Source: SXOA01 sp046593355 (lineage in GTDB: Bacteria > Planctomycetota > Planctomycetia > Pirellulales > Pirellulaceae). Taken from it: DNA of 64,000 nucleotides. The notes under the pieces were generated by a model that saw nothing but the letters and a program-made list of their open reading frames with translations, had not been told where the DNA came from and did not search any database. This document shows positions 15,709-24,440 of this stretch, one piece after another (positions within the stretch are counted from its first letter, which is position 1; every line of letters starts with the position of its first letter). The position numbers and the translations under genes are program-made. The stretch spans positions 70,987 to 134,986 of the forward strand of contig JBKJNY010000109.1 in assembly GCA_046593355.1 (NCBI GenBank), in the 5' to 3' direction.

Positions 15709-16710
15709 ATGCACCTCAAGTCCCTTAAAGTGTTTTGCGATGTCGTTTCGCGGCGGAGCTTTTCCCGCGCTGCGGAAGAGAACGGCATTTCGCAGTCCGG
15801 GGCCAGCCAGATGGTCAATCATCTCGAGGAGCATCTGGGGGTGAAACTGATCGACCGTACGAAGCGGCCATTCGTTTTAACCCCGGAAGGGGAAGCCTAT
15901 TACGACGGCTGCCGGAAGCTTGTCCGGCGGTATTTTGCCCTGGAAGAAGAGGTGAAGACGCTGCACGAGGAAGTGGCGGGGCGGGTGAGCGTGGCCTCGA
16001 TCTACTCGATCGGCCTCTCGCACATGAACAGCTTCGTGCAGAACTTTTTGCGAAAACACCCCAAGTCCAACGTCCGCCTGCAATATCAGCATCCCCACCG
16101 GGTGTATGAATTGGTCGACAGCGACCAGGTCGATTTGGGACTGGTCAGCTACCCGCGGTCCTCCCGCACCATCAAAGCCACCCCTTGGCGGGAAGAGCCC
16201 ATGGTCGTGGTCTGCTCGCGGCGGCACAAGCTGGCCCAGCGGCGGGAAGTTTCGCTCCAGGAACTCCACGGCTGCGACATGGTCGGCTTCGATCAAGAAC
16301 TGGAAATCCGCCAGGAGATTGATCGCGCCTTAGCCGATAGCGGCGCGGAAGTTCGCGTGGCCATGGAATTTGACAACACGGAGACGATCAAGCGGGCGGT
16401 CGAAATCGATGCTGGCTTTTCGATCTTGCCGCGGCCGACCGTGGATCGCGAGGTCGAAGCGGGGGCGCTCGTGGCCTTGCCGTTGGCGGGCGCGACGTTG
16501 AATCGCCCCATTGGCATCATTCAGCGCCGCGGCAAAGAGCTGGGCAAGACCGCTACGCGGTTCATGCAACTCCTCCTGGCACAACCGGAAATGACGCCAG
16601 GCGATGACGATGAGCGGCCAGACGATTTTGAGATTTCCGGCTCGGAAGAGCTCGCGGCCGCCAACGGCAATGGCTCATCGGCGGCTGCGGGCAAACGAGT
16701 CAAAGCATAG
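15709..16710 (+). CDS. LysR family transcriptional regulator, probable glt regulator
   Basis: 333 residues. The N-terminal winged helix-turn-helix (1-60; FSRAAEENGISQSGASQMVNHLEEHLGV) is followed by a type 2 periplasmic-binding-like effector domain (about 90-295) and a disordered acidic tail. Its placement 60 bases before gltB, in the same direction, suggests it controls glutamate synthase, as the LysR protein GltC does in Bacillus. The arrangement differs there, since gltC is divergent. No T-N11-A box could be assigned. The gene probably shares the promoter at 15623. Confidence 0.9.
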   Translation: MHLKSLKVFCDVVSRRSFSRAAEENGISQSGASQMVNHLEEHLGVKLIDRTKRPFVLTPEGEAYYDGCRKLVRRYFALEEEVKTLHEEVAGRVSVASIYSIGLSHMNSFVQNFLRKHPKSNVRLQYQHPHRVYELVDSDQVDLGLVSYPRSSRTIKATPWREEPMVVVCSRRHKLAQRREVSLQELHGCDMVGFDQELEIRQEIDRALADSGAEVRVAMEFDNTETIKRAVEIDAGFSILPRPTVDREVEAGALVALPLAGATLNRPIGIIQRRGKELGKTATRFMQLLLAQPEMTPGDDDERPDDFEISGSEELAAANGNGSSAAAGKRVKA

Positions 16711-16770
16711 CATCCGCGGCAGCGGGGCTATTTGGCTCTCTGGCGCCGCGGATACCAAGGCGGGTGATTT

Positions 16771-19700
16771 ATGACCATTCAATTTGAGAACAACCTTCCG
16801 GTGAAGCACGGGCTCTATGACCCGGCCAACGAGAAGGATAGTTGCGGCGTCGGCTTCATCGCCAATGTGAAAGGGGTTCGCAGCCACAGCATCGTCCGCG
16901 ATGCCGCCGAAGCCCTCCGCAATATGGATCACCGCGGCGCGTGCGGCTGCGAAGAAAACACGGGGGACGGCGCGGGCATGTTGACCGCCATTCCCGATGA
17001 GCTGATGCGCTCCGAAGCGAAGCGGCTGTTTAATGCGGAACTACCGGAGATAGGCGCTTACGCCATCGGCCAGATTTTTCTGCCGCAGGATGAATCCGAG
17101 CGGAACCAGTGCAAGAAGTCCGTGGAGAAATTCGTCATTCGCCAGGGGCAGAAGTTCATCGGCTGGCGGAGAGTGCCTACGGATGCGAAGAAAGCCGACA
17201 TCGGGCCAACCGCGGCCGCCTCGGAGCCCGTCGTGGAGCAAATCTTTGTTGCCGCCGGTGAGAACGTCGATCGCACCTCTTTCTGTCGCCAACTCTATCT
17301 GATCCGCAAGCAGGCCTACCACGAAATTCGCGTGCTCGGCCTCAAGCAGCGGGACATGTATTACGTCTGCAGCTTTTCCTCGCGGATCCTCATCTACAAG
17401 GGGCAACTGACGGCGAAGCAAGTGGTTCCCTATTACGCGGATCTGGCGAATCCACTGTATACAAGTCATCTGGCGATGATTCATTCGCGGTTTTCCACCA
17501 ACACGTTCCCCTCGTGGGAGCGTGCCCAGCCGATGCGGTTCATGTCACACAACGGCGAAATCAACACGCTCCGCGGCAACGTGAACTGGATGCTGGCCCG
17601 CGAAGGGCTGATGAAGTCCGACCTGTTCGGCAAGGAATTCAACCGCCTGCTGCCGATTACCGACCTCTCGACGAGCGACTCCGGCATCTTCGACAACGTG
17701 ATGGAGTTGCTGCTGCTCGCCGGCCGCTCGCTGCCGGAGGCGGTGATGATGATGATTCCGGAACCCTGGCAGAACCATGAGTCGATGCCGGAATACAAAC
17801 AGTCGTTCTATGAATATCACTCCTGCCTGATGGAGCCTTGGGACGGTCCCGCCTCGGTCGTCTTCACCGACGGCCGCTACATTGGCGCGGTGCTCGATCG
17901 CAACGGCCTCCGCCCCAGCCGCTACTACCTGACCACGGATGACCGGGTCATCATGGCCAGCGAGGTCGGCGTGCTGCCGGTCGACCCCGGAATCGTGCGG
18001 GAAAAAGGCCGCCTCCAGCCGGGCCGCATGTTCCTGGTCGATTTCGAGCAGGGGCGGCTGATTCCGGATGATGAAATCAAGCAGGACATCGCCACCCGCC
18101 GGCCGTACGGCGAGTGGCTTCGCAAGCAGCGGCTGGAAATCCGCGATCTGCCCACTCCACAGGACGTTCATGGTTTTGAGCCTCAGTCGCTGCTGGCGCG
18201 GATGCAAGCCTTTGGCTACACCGTGGAAACCATGCAGTTCATGCTGCTGCCGCTGGTTTACGAGAAGCGCGACCCCATCGGCTCGATGGGGAACGACTCC
18301 GCCCTGGCCGTGCTCAGCGACCAGCCCCGCATGCTGTACGACTATTTCAAGCAGCTCTTCGCACAGGTGACCAATCCGCCGGTCGATTCGATCCGCGAGG
18401 AAGTCATCATGTCGCTGGAATGCTACATCGGCCCGGAAAAGAACCTGCTGGAATCGACCGAGGAGCATGCCCACCGCCTCTTGCTCTCGCATCCCATTCT
18501 CACCAATGAAGAATTAGCCGCACTCAAGAATATCGATCATCGCGGCTGGAAAGCGAAGACGATTGACATCACCTGGCCGCGAAGCGACGGCGAAGGGGGC
18601 CTGAAGAAGGCGATTGACCGGATTTCTCTCGAAGCCGAACAGGCCATTGAAGATGGCTACTCGCTGGTGGTGCTGTCGGACCGCGGCGTCGGCCCGGATC
18701 GCGTGCCCCTCAGTTCCCTTCTGGCGTGCGGCGCGGTGCATCACCACCTCATTCGTAAGGCCAAGCGGACCCGCCTCGGCATCATCGTAGAGACGGGCGA
18801 AGCTCGCGAAGTGCATCACCACTGCTTGCTCGTCGGTTACGGGGCCGATGCCATCAATCCGTACCTCGCGTTCGAAGCTCTGTGGCAATCCCAGCGGGAT
18901 GGCCTGCTTCCCAAGGACTACAGCGACGAGAAAATCGTCCACGCCTATCAGAAGGCGGTGGCCAAGGGCATGCTCAAAGTGATGAGCAAGATGGGCATTT
19001 CCACGCTCCATTCGTACAAGGGTGCTCAGATCTTTGAAGCGGTCGGTTTGCAGAGCGACGTCGTCGATAACTGCTTTGCCGGTACGGCCAGCCGCATTCA
19101 GGGGGTGAATTTTGGCATCCTGGCGCAGGAAGCTCTCCGCCGCCACGAGATTGGCTATCCGACTCGGGCCGAGCAGCGTCTCCCGATCCTGCCGAACCTG
19201 GGTGAGTTCCACTGGCGTGCCGACGGCGAACGGCACATGTGGGATCCGGAGTCCATCGCCGACATCCAGATGGCGGCGCGGGACAACAATGCCGACGCCT
19301 ACTGGCGGTTCAGCAAGCACGCCAACGACGACGCCACTCGCAAGTGCGCGCTCCGCGGCCTGCTCAAATTCAAGGACGGAACCACGTCGGTTCCACTTTC
19401 CGACGTGGAACCTGCCGCGAGCATCGTCCGCCGCTTCTGCACGGGGGCCATGAGCTTCGGCAGCATCAGCGCAGAAGCTCATGAGACTCTGGCCATCGCC
19501 ATGAATCGCATCGGCGGCAAGAGCAACACCGGCGAAGGGGGCGAAGACCCCGAGCGCTTCAAACCGCTTCCCAACGGCGATTCCAAGCGGTCGGCGATCA
19601 AGCAGGTTGCCTCCGGCCGCTTCGGCGTCACCATCAATTACCTGGCGAATGCCGACGAGCTGCAAATCAAGATGGCCCAGGGCGCCAAGCCGGGAGAAGG

Positions 19701-21348
19701 AGGCGAACTGCCTGGCCACAAAGTGGACGAGTTCATTGCCCGCATCCGCTATTCCACGCCCGGCGTGGGACTGATCAGCCCGCCGCCCCACCATGACATC
19801 TATTCGATTGAAGACCTGAAACAGCTCATTCACGATCTGAAAAACAGCAACCCAGCCGCCCGTATCAGCGTGAAGCTGGTGAGCGAGGTGGGGGTCGGTA
19901 CCATCGCGGCCGGCGTGGCCAAGGCGCATGCCGACCATATCTTGATTTCTGGCGATACCGGCGGCACCGGCGCGTCGCCGCTGACGAGCATCAAGCACGC
20001 CGGTCTGCCGTGGGAGCTTGGCATCAGCGAGACCCATCAGACCCTGGTGATGAACGACCTCCGCAGCCGCGTCGTCCTGCAAACCGATGGTCAGATCAAG
20101 ACCGGAAAGGACGTGGTCATCGCCGCGCTGCTCGGGGCGGAAGAAATGGGTTTCGCCACGGCTCCGCTCGTCTCACTCGGCTGCATCATGATGCGGAAGT
20201 GCCACCTCAACACCTGCCCGGTCGGCATCGCCACGCAAGACCCGGTGTTGCGTCAGAAGTTCGCCGGCAAACCCGAGCACGTGATCAATTATCTCTTCAT
20301 GGTGGCGGAAGAAACCCGCCAGATCATGGCCCAGCTCGGTTTCCGGACCTTCAATGAAATGATTGGGCGGGTGGACATGCTCGAAACAAACCGCGCCATC
20401 AAGCACTGGAAGGCTCAGGGAATCGATCTCTCCCCAGTCCTCATGCCCGCCCAGAAGCCGCGGCCGGATGTGGAGGTTTACTGCACCAAGAAGCAGAAAC
20501 ACCGGCTGGAACTGGCTCTCGACCACAAGCTCATCGAAAAGAGCCGCAAGGGGATTGAGAAGCGGCAGAAGGTGAAGTTCGAGGAGAAAATCATCAACAC
20601 CAACCGCACCGTCGGCACCATGCTCAGCCACGAGATCGCCAAACGGTGGGGAGCCGAGCTGCTGCCCGACAATACCATCCACATCAAGTTCACCGGCAGC
20701 GCGGGGCAGAGCTTCGGCGCGTTCCTGGCGGAAGGGGTAACGCTGGAATTGGAAGGAGACGCCAATGACTATGTCGGCAAGGGACTTTCGGGCGGCCGCA
20801 TCATCATCTATCCGCCGAAGAAGTCAGTCTTCAAGCCCGAGGAAAATATCATCGTCGGCAACGTGGTGCTGTACGGAGCCACGAGCGGTTATGCCTACTT
20901 CCGCGGACGGGCGGCCGAGCGGTTCTGCGTCCGCAACAGCGGTGCGCACGCCGTTATTGAAGGCTGCGGCGACCACGGCTGCGAGTATATGACCGGCGGG
21001 CTGGTCGTGCTGCTCGGTCCTACCGGCCGCAACTTTGCCGCTGGCATGAGCGGCGGCATTGCGTATGTTTTGGCGAACAAAGACGCCTTTCGACTGAATT
21101 GCAACCTCGGAACCGTCGAGCTCGAGGCGGTGGAAGCGCCGCAGGACATCGCCGACCTGCTCAATCTCATCGAGCAGCACTTCAAGCACACGAAATCCAC
21201 GGTCGCCGACCGCATCCTGCAGAGCTGGCCGGAGGCCATTGCGCAGTTTGTGAAGGTCATGCCCACCGACTACAAGCGGGTGCTCGCCGAACGGGCCAGG
21301 CATGACGAAGAGGTAGAATCAGGCGTGCATGGAGTGGATGGAAGGTAA
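16771..21348 (+). CDS. gltB: Glutamate synthase large subunit
   Basis: 1525 residues, normal for GltB. It transfers the amide nitrogen of glutamine to 2-oxoglutarate. N-terminal class II glutamine amidotransferase domain: the catalytic Cys is C25 (DSCGVGF), exposed after removal of a 24-residue propeptide. Then follow the central domain, the FMN-binding synthase barrel (about 830-1215), and the GXGXG beta-helix (about 1270-1480). The 3Fe-4S ligands C1138, C1144 and C1149 are in the correct C-X5-C-X4-C pattern. The stop TAA overlaps the ATG of the broken PIN gene (TAATG). The small subunit gltD lies 746 bases downstream, beyond the toxin/antitoxin pair. Confidence 0.98.
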   Translation: MTIQFENNLPVKHGLYDPANEKDSCGVGFIANVKGVRSHSIVRDAAEALRNMDHRGACGCEENTGDGAGMLTAIPDELMRSEAKRLFNAELPEIGAYAIGQIFLPQDESERNQCKKSVEKFVIRQGQKFIGWRRVPTDAKKADIGPTAAASEPVVEQIFVAAGENVDRTSFCRQLYLIRKQAYHEIRVLGLKQRDMYYVCSFSSRILIYKGQLTAKQVVPYYADLANPLYTSHLAMIHSRFSTNTFPSWERAQPMRFMSHNGEINTLRGNVNWMLAREGLMKSDLFGKEFNRLLPITDLSTSDSGIFDNVMELLLLAGRSLPEAVMMMIPEPWQNHESMPEYKQSFYEYHSCLMEPWDGPASVVFTDGRYIGAVLDRNGLRPSRYYLTTDDRVIMASEVGVLPVDPGIVREKGRLQPGRMFLVDFEQGRLIPDDEIKQDIATRRPYGEWLRKQRLEIRDLPTPQDVHGFEPQSLLARMQAFGYTVETMQFMLLPLVYEKRDPIGSMGNDSALAVLSDQPRMLYDYFKQLFAQVTNPPVDSIREEVIMSLECYIGPEKNLLESTEEHAHRLLLSHPILTNEELAALKNIDHRGWKAKTIDITWPRSDGEGGLKKAIDRISLEAEQAIEDGYSLVVLSDRGVGPDRVPLSSLLACGAVHHHLIRKAKRTRLGIIVETGEAREVHHHCLLVGYGADAINPYLAFEALWQSQRDGLLPKDYSDEKIVHAYQKAVAKGMLKVMSKMGISTLHSYKGAQIFEAVGLQSDVVDNCFAGTASRIQGVNFGILAQEALRRHEIGYPTRAEQRLPILPNLGEFHWRADGERHMWDPESIADIQMAARDNNADAYWRFSKHANDDATRKCALRGLLKFKDGTTSVPLSDVEPAASIVRRFCTGAMSFGSISAEAHETLAIAMNRIGGKSNTGEGGEDPERFKPLPNGDSKRSAIKQVASGRFGVTINYLANADELQIKMAQGAKPGEGGELPGHKVDEFIARIRYSTPGVGLISPPPHHDIYSIEDLKQLIHDLKNSNPAARISVKLVSEVGVGTIAAGVAKAHADHILISGDTGGTGASPLTSIKHAGLPWELGISETHQTLVMNDLRSRVVLQTDGQIKTGKDVVIAALLGAEEMGFATAPLVSLGCIMMRKCHLNTCPVGIATQDPVLRQKFAGKPEHVINYLFMVAEETRQIMAQLGFRTFNEMIGRVDMLETNRAIKHWKAQGIDLSPVLMPAQKPRPDVEVYCTKKQKHRLELALDHKLIEKSRKGIEKRQKVKFEEKIINTNRTVGTMLSHEIAKRWGAELLPDNTIHIKFTGSAGQSFGAFLAEGVTLELEGDANDYVGKGLSGGRIIIYPPKKSVFKPEENIIVGNVVLYGATSGYAYFRGRAAERFCVRNSGAHAVIEGCGDHGCEYMTGGLVVLLGPTGRNFAAGMSGGIAYVLANKDAFRLNCNLGTVELEAVEAPQDIADLLNLIEQHFKHTKSTVADRILQSWPEAIAQFVKVMPTDYKRVLAERARHDEEVESGVHGVDGR

Positions 21349-21818
21349 TGTTATCTGTCTATTTGGAAACAACGGTGATTAGTTACCTGGCGTCCAGGCC
21401 CAGCCGGGACGTCGTAATTGCAGGGCACCAGAAATCCACGCGAGAATGGTAGGATGTCTCGAGCAACCGTTTCGATCTCTATGTTTCGGAGGCCGTCTTG
21501 CTTGAAATTGAAAGAGGGGATAGCAAAGCTGTTGCTCGCCGCAAGTCCTTCGTTGAAAACCTTAGTGTGCTTCGTCTTAATTCCGATGTGACGCAACTAG
21601 GTAAGGAACTTGGTGAATCGCTTGGCTTGCGCGGAAAAGCCAAAGCGGACATCGCACACCTCGCATTCGCCGTGGCTTACGAGATGGATTTTTTGGCCAC
21701 TTGGAATTTGAAGCATATCGCAAGTGGCAGCACAATCCGACGACTTCAAGAAATCAACGAGGAGAACGGACGTTTGACGCCAGTGATTCTTACACCTGAA
21801 TCGCTGATCATTTTTTAG
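21348..21818 (+). pseudogene. PIN-domain toxin gene interrupted by an amber stop
   Basis: Reading from the ATG at 21348, the first 34 codons give MLSVYLETTVISYLASRPSR... ending REW, then TAG at 21450-21452. The same frame continues without a break to 21818 (RFDLYVSEAVLLEIERGD ... FLATWNLKHIA ... ILTPESL). The 156-codon whole matches PIN-domain proteins of the type whose N-terminus reads YIETTIVSYL. In that family the residue after REW is commonly a second Trp, so TGG to TAG by one base would explain it. A restart at 21498 would lack the first strand and acidic residue E7, so it should be inactive. The gene starts on the gltB stop codon and is followed by its antitoxin. Confidence 0.85.
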
Positions 21819-21830
21819 GAGAGTCCTCCA

Positions 21831-22046
21831 ATGAGAAACCCAATCGTAGAAGAAGTTTATGAAGCCAGAGCACAAATTATGGAAGAATGCGGCGGAGACT
21901 TGAATCGACTCATGGACCTGATTCGTGCAAGGGAGTCTGAGCATCCGGAATTGTTGGTTACGCTTGAAGAAGTTCGGCGTCGAAAATCCAAGAAGGATCC
22001 CGCGTCGAAGCGGAAGACAAAACGTCGACTAAGTGCAAAGAAGTGA
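21831..22046 (+). CDS. Putative antitoxin of the PIN pair
   Basis: 71 residues, starting MRNPIVEEVYEARAQIMEECGGDL, with an acidic helical N-terminal half and a very basic tail (KRKTKRRLSAKK). The layout (short helical protein 12 bases after a PIN gene) and the IVEEVxxxR...GGDL motif are those of antitoxins found with this PIN subtype. AGGAG lies before the ATG. With the toxin broken, it may be a leftover. Confidence 0.75.
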   Translation: MRNPIVEEVYEARAQIMEECGGDLNRLMDLIRARESEHPELLVTLEEVRRRKSKKDPASKRKTKRRLSAKK

Positions 22047-22094
22047 ATTCAAGAGTCGCCACCTGATTTGAACGCACAGTTGTTGGAAGATCCC

Positions 22095-23606
22095 ATGGGC
22101 AAGCCGACCGGTTTTAAGGAATATCCCCGCAAGACCGTGCCGTATCGTGATCCGATCGCGCGAGTGGGGGATTTTCTGGAAATCTTCACACCCCCGGCGG
22201 AAGACCATCTGAAGAACCAGGGCGCACGGTGCATGGATTGCGGCGTGCCGTTCTGCCAGAGCGCGACTGGCTGCCCGATTGATAATCTGATCCCGGAGTG
22301 GAACGACCTGGTCTATCGCGGCCGCTGGCGGGATGCTCTCGACCGGCTGCACAAAACGAATAATTTTCCCGAGTTCACGGGCCGCACCTGCCCCGCGCCG
22401 TGCGAAGGGGCCTGCGTGCTTGGCATCACCGATCCGGCGGTGACGATCAAAAACATCGAAAACGCCATCATCGACCGCGGCTTTGCGGAAGGCTGGATAG
22501 TTCCCGAACCCCCTCCCCAGCGGACCGGCAAGAAGGTCGCCATCATCGGCAGCGGCCCTTCTGGCCTGACGGCCGCGGCGCAGCTCAATAAGGTGGGGCA
22601 CAGCGTCACCGTGTACGAGCGGGCGGACCGCATCGGCGGCCTCTTGATGTATGGCATCCCCAATATGAAGCTTGATAAAGGGGTCGTGCAGCGGCGGATC
22701 AATCTGCTCCAGGAAGAGGGAATCAAATTCGTCACCAGCGCGGATGTGGGAAACAAGCAATCGCCAGGTTACGTCGATCCGAAGAAGCTCCATGACGAAA
22801 ACGATGCCGTCTTGCTTTGCACCGGCGCGACCAATCCCAATGACCTGACCATCCCGGGCCGCGGTCTTGGCGGAATCTATTTCGCCATGCAGTTCCTGAC
22901 GGCGAATACCAAGAGCCTGCTCGACAGCAAGCACGCCGACGGCAAGTACATCTCCGCCAAGGACAAGGACGTGATTGTCATCGGCGGCGGCGACACCGGC
23001 ACCGATTGCATCGGCACTTCCATGCGCCACGGATGCAAGAGCCTGGTCAATTTTGAGTTACTTCCCCAACCGCCGGAAACCCGCGCCCCAGACAACCCCT
23101 GGCCCCAGTGGCCCAAGATTTTCCGCACCGACTACGGCCATCAGGAAGTGGCGGCCAAATTCGGCACCGACCCGCGGACTTACTGCGTGATGAGCAAGGA
23201 ATTCGTCAGCGACGACCAAGGAGGCGTGGCAGGCATCCGCACGGTGCAGGTCGATTGGACCAAGGATGACTCCGGCAAATGGAAGCTCCAGGAAATCGCC
23301 GGCAGCGACAAATTCTGGCCCGCGCAGATCGTGCTGCTGGCGATGGGCTTCAAGGGACCGGAACAGTATCTGGCGGAAATGCTCGGTATAGCCGTCGATC
23401 CGCGGACCAACTACCAGGCCGCCCACGGCAAATTCGCCACCAGCATCCCCAAGGTCTTCGCCGCCGGCGACTGCCGCCGCGGACAATCCCTCGTTGTCTG
23501 GGCCATCAACGAAGGGCGCGGCGCGGCGCGGGCCGTGGATGAGTTCTTGATGGGGACGAGCGACCTGGCGGCACCGGGAACCACGCTGGGATTGGTGCGA
23601 GGCTAG
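22095..23606 (+). CDS. gltD: Glutamate synthase small subunit
   Basis: 503 residues from the ATG at 22095; an earlier TTG is less likely. It feeds electrons from NADPH through FAD and Fe-S clusters to GltB. Seen: N-terminal cluster cysteines (CMDCGVPFC, then GCPIDN; CPAPCEGAC), an FAD-binding loop IIGSGPSGLTAA near 150, and an NADPH-binding loop VIGGGDTGTDC near 300. The C-terminal FAD motif is VFAAGDCRRGQSLVVWAI. The length is slightly above the usual 480. It follows the antitoxin gene by 48 bases and ends tail to tail with spoVG (4-base overlap). Confidence 0.97.
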   Translation: MGKPTGFKEYPRKTVPYRDPIARVGDFLEIFTPPAEDHLKNQGARCMDCGVPFCQSATGCPIDNLIPEWNDLVYRGRWRDALDRLHKTNNFPEFTGRTCPAPCEGACVLGITDPAVTIKNIENAIIDRGFAEGWIVPEPPPQRTGKKVAIIGSGPSGLTAAAQLNKVGHSVTVYERADRIGGLLMYGIPNMKLDKGVVQRRINLLQEEGIKFVTSADVGNKQSPGYVDPKKLHDENDAVLLCTGATNPNDLTIPGRGLGGIYFAMQFLTANTKSLLDSKHADGKYISAKDKDVIVIGGGDTGTDCIGTSMRHGCKSLVNFELLPQPPETRAPDNPWPQWPKIFRTDYGHQEVAAKFGTDPRTYCVMSKEFVSDDQGGVAGIRTVQVDWTKDDSGKWKLQEIAGSDKFWPAQIVLLAMGFKGPEQYLAEMLGIAVDPRTNYQAAHGKFATSIPKVFAAGDCRRGQSLVVWAINEGRGAARAVDEFLMGTSDLAAPGTTLGLVRG

Positions 23607-24334
23607 AAAATGCCCTCTCCGAATCCCTTTCCCTTGGGCGGCGGCGCGGGCGCGGAAGGTTGCGATGGCTCGCGCTTCGCCTCTTGCTTGATAGTCTCTC
23701 GCGTGCTCGCCGGGGGGATGTGGGGGCCGGGGATCGCGGATTCGGGCCTGGCGGGGGCTGGTTGCGCGCCCACTAATGGTTGTGATTGCGAGGAAACTTG
23801 CGGCGCGGGGATGTGAGGAGCCGGAATCTCCTTCTGCGCGGGCTCCACGTGCGAGCCGGCGGGCATGCCGGCGAGCGTGCCGCGGCGCTCCTCGGTATAG
23901 GCGACCGGGTCGATGTCGTCATCGTAGTCGTCGTCGTAGCGGCTGGAGTAGCCGGGTTGCTTGGCCCGCTCGAGTTCCCCACGGTACTCGGCGATGACCC
24001 GACTTTGAATCATCTCGCGGCAGGTGGAATTAATGGGGTGGGCGATGTCGGCGTAGAGCTTGGCCCGCCCTTCCGCGTCCCGCAGCAAGGGAGCTTCCCG
24101 CTGCCGGTTCCCGCACTGATTGCAATAGTTGGCCTTGAGATGATTCTTGCTCCCGCAACTGTGGCAGTGGCCGGTCAGCTTGCGGCTGGGCATGGCGACG
24201 AAGGGGCCGCTGGTGCCTTCGATGATTTTCAGGTCGCGGACGACAAAGCTGTCGTCGAACGTGACCGAGCAGAAGCCTTGGAGGCGGTCGTCCGAATCCT
24301 CCATGAGCTTGATGCGAACCTCGGTAATCTCCAT
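23603..24334 (-). CDS. spoVG: SpoVG family protein with inserted zinc ribbon and Pro-rich tail
   Basis: 243 residues; ordinary SpoVG proteins have about 90-100. Residues 1-52 match SpoVG (MEITEVRIKL, FCSVTFDDSFVVRDLKIIEG, FVAMPSRK), and 93-115 match its second part (YADIAHPINSTCREMIQ). Between them lies a four-cysteine ribbon, C57-X2-C60 and C71-X2-C74. Residues 125-243 are a disordered acidic then Pro-rich tail ending GFGEGIF. SpoVG is an RNA/DNA-binding regulator of division and sporulation in Firmicutes; the role here is inferred. A good SD (AGGGAG) precedes the ATG. The gene follows ispE, as in the ispE-purR-yabJ-spoVG region of Bacillus. Confidence 0.9.
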   Translation of the reverse strand: MEITEVRIKLMEDSDDRLQGFCSVTFDDSFVVRDLKIIEGTSGPFVAMPSRKLTGHCHSCGSKNHLKANYCNQCGNRQREAPLLRDAEGRAKLYADIAHPINSTCREMIQSRVIAEYRGELERAKQPGYSSRYDDDYDDDIDPVAYTEERRGTLAGMPAGSHVEPAQKEIPAPHIPAPQVSSQSQPLVGAQPAPARPESAIPGPHIPPASTRETIKQEAKREPSQPSAPAPPPKGKGFGEGIF

Positions 24335-24440
24335 GGCGTTACTCCCTTGGGTGCCACGCCCATTCCTGGACGTGCGAGGCCAAAATCCTATGGTCTGATA
24401 CTTCCTTACCGAATCCTAGTCTTCATCCTGATTTTTGTCT

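Noticed and set aside
18514..20082. Long open frame antisense to gltB (522 codons)
   Set aside because: It lies wholly opposite a clearly coding gene, has low-complexity His/Arg/Gly-rich translation and no recognisable domain. High GC content makes such shadows common.
21450..21452. TAG read as a recoded amino acid (pyrrolysine-like readthrough)
   Set aside because: No sign of recoding machinery in the window, and the position matches an ordinary Trp in homologues, so a nonsense mutation or sequencing error is simpler.
22029..23030. Open frame antisense to gltD (333 codons)
   Set aside because: GltD is unmistakable on the plus strand; the antisense translation is His/Arg/Ala-rich noise.
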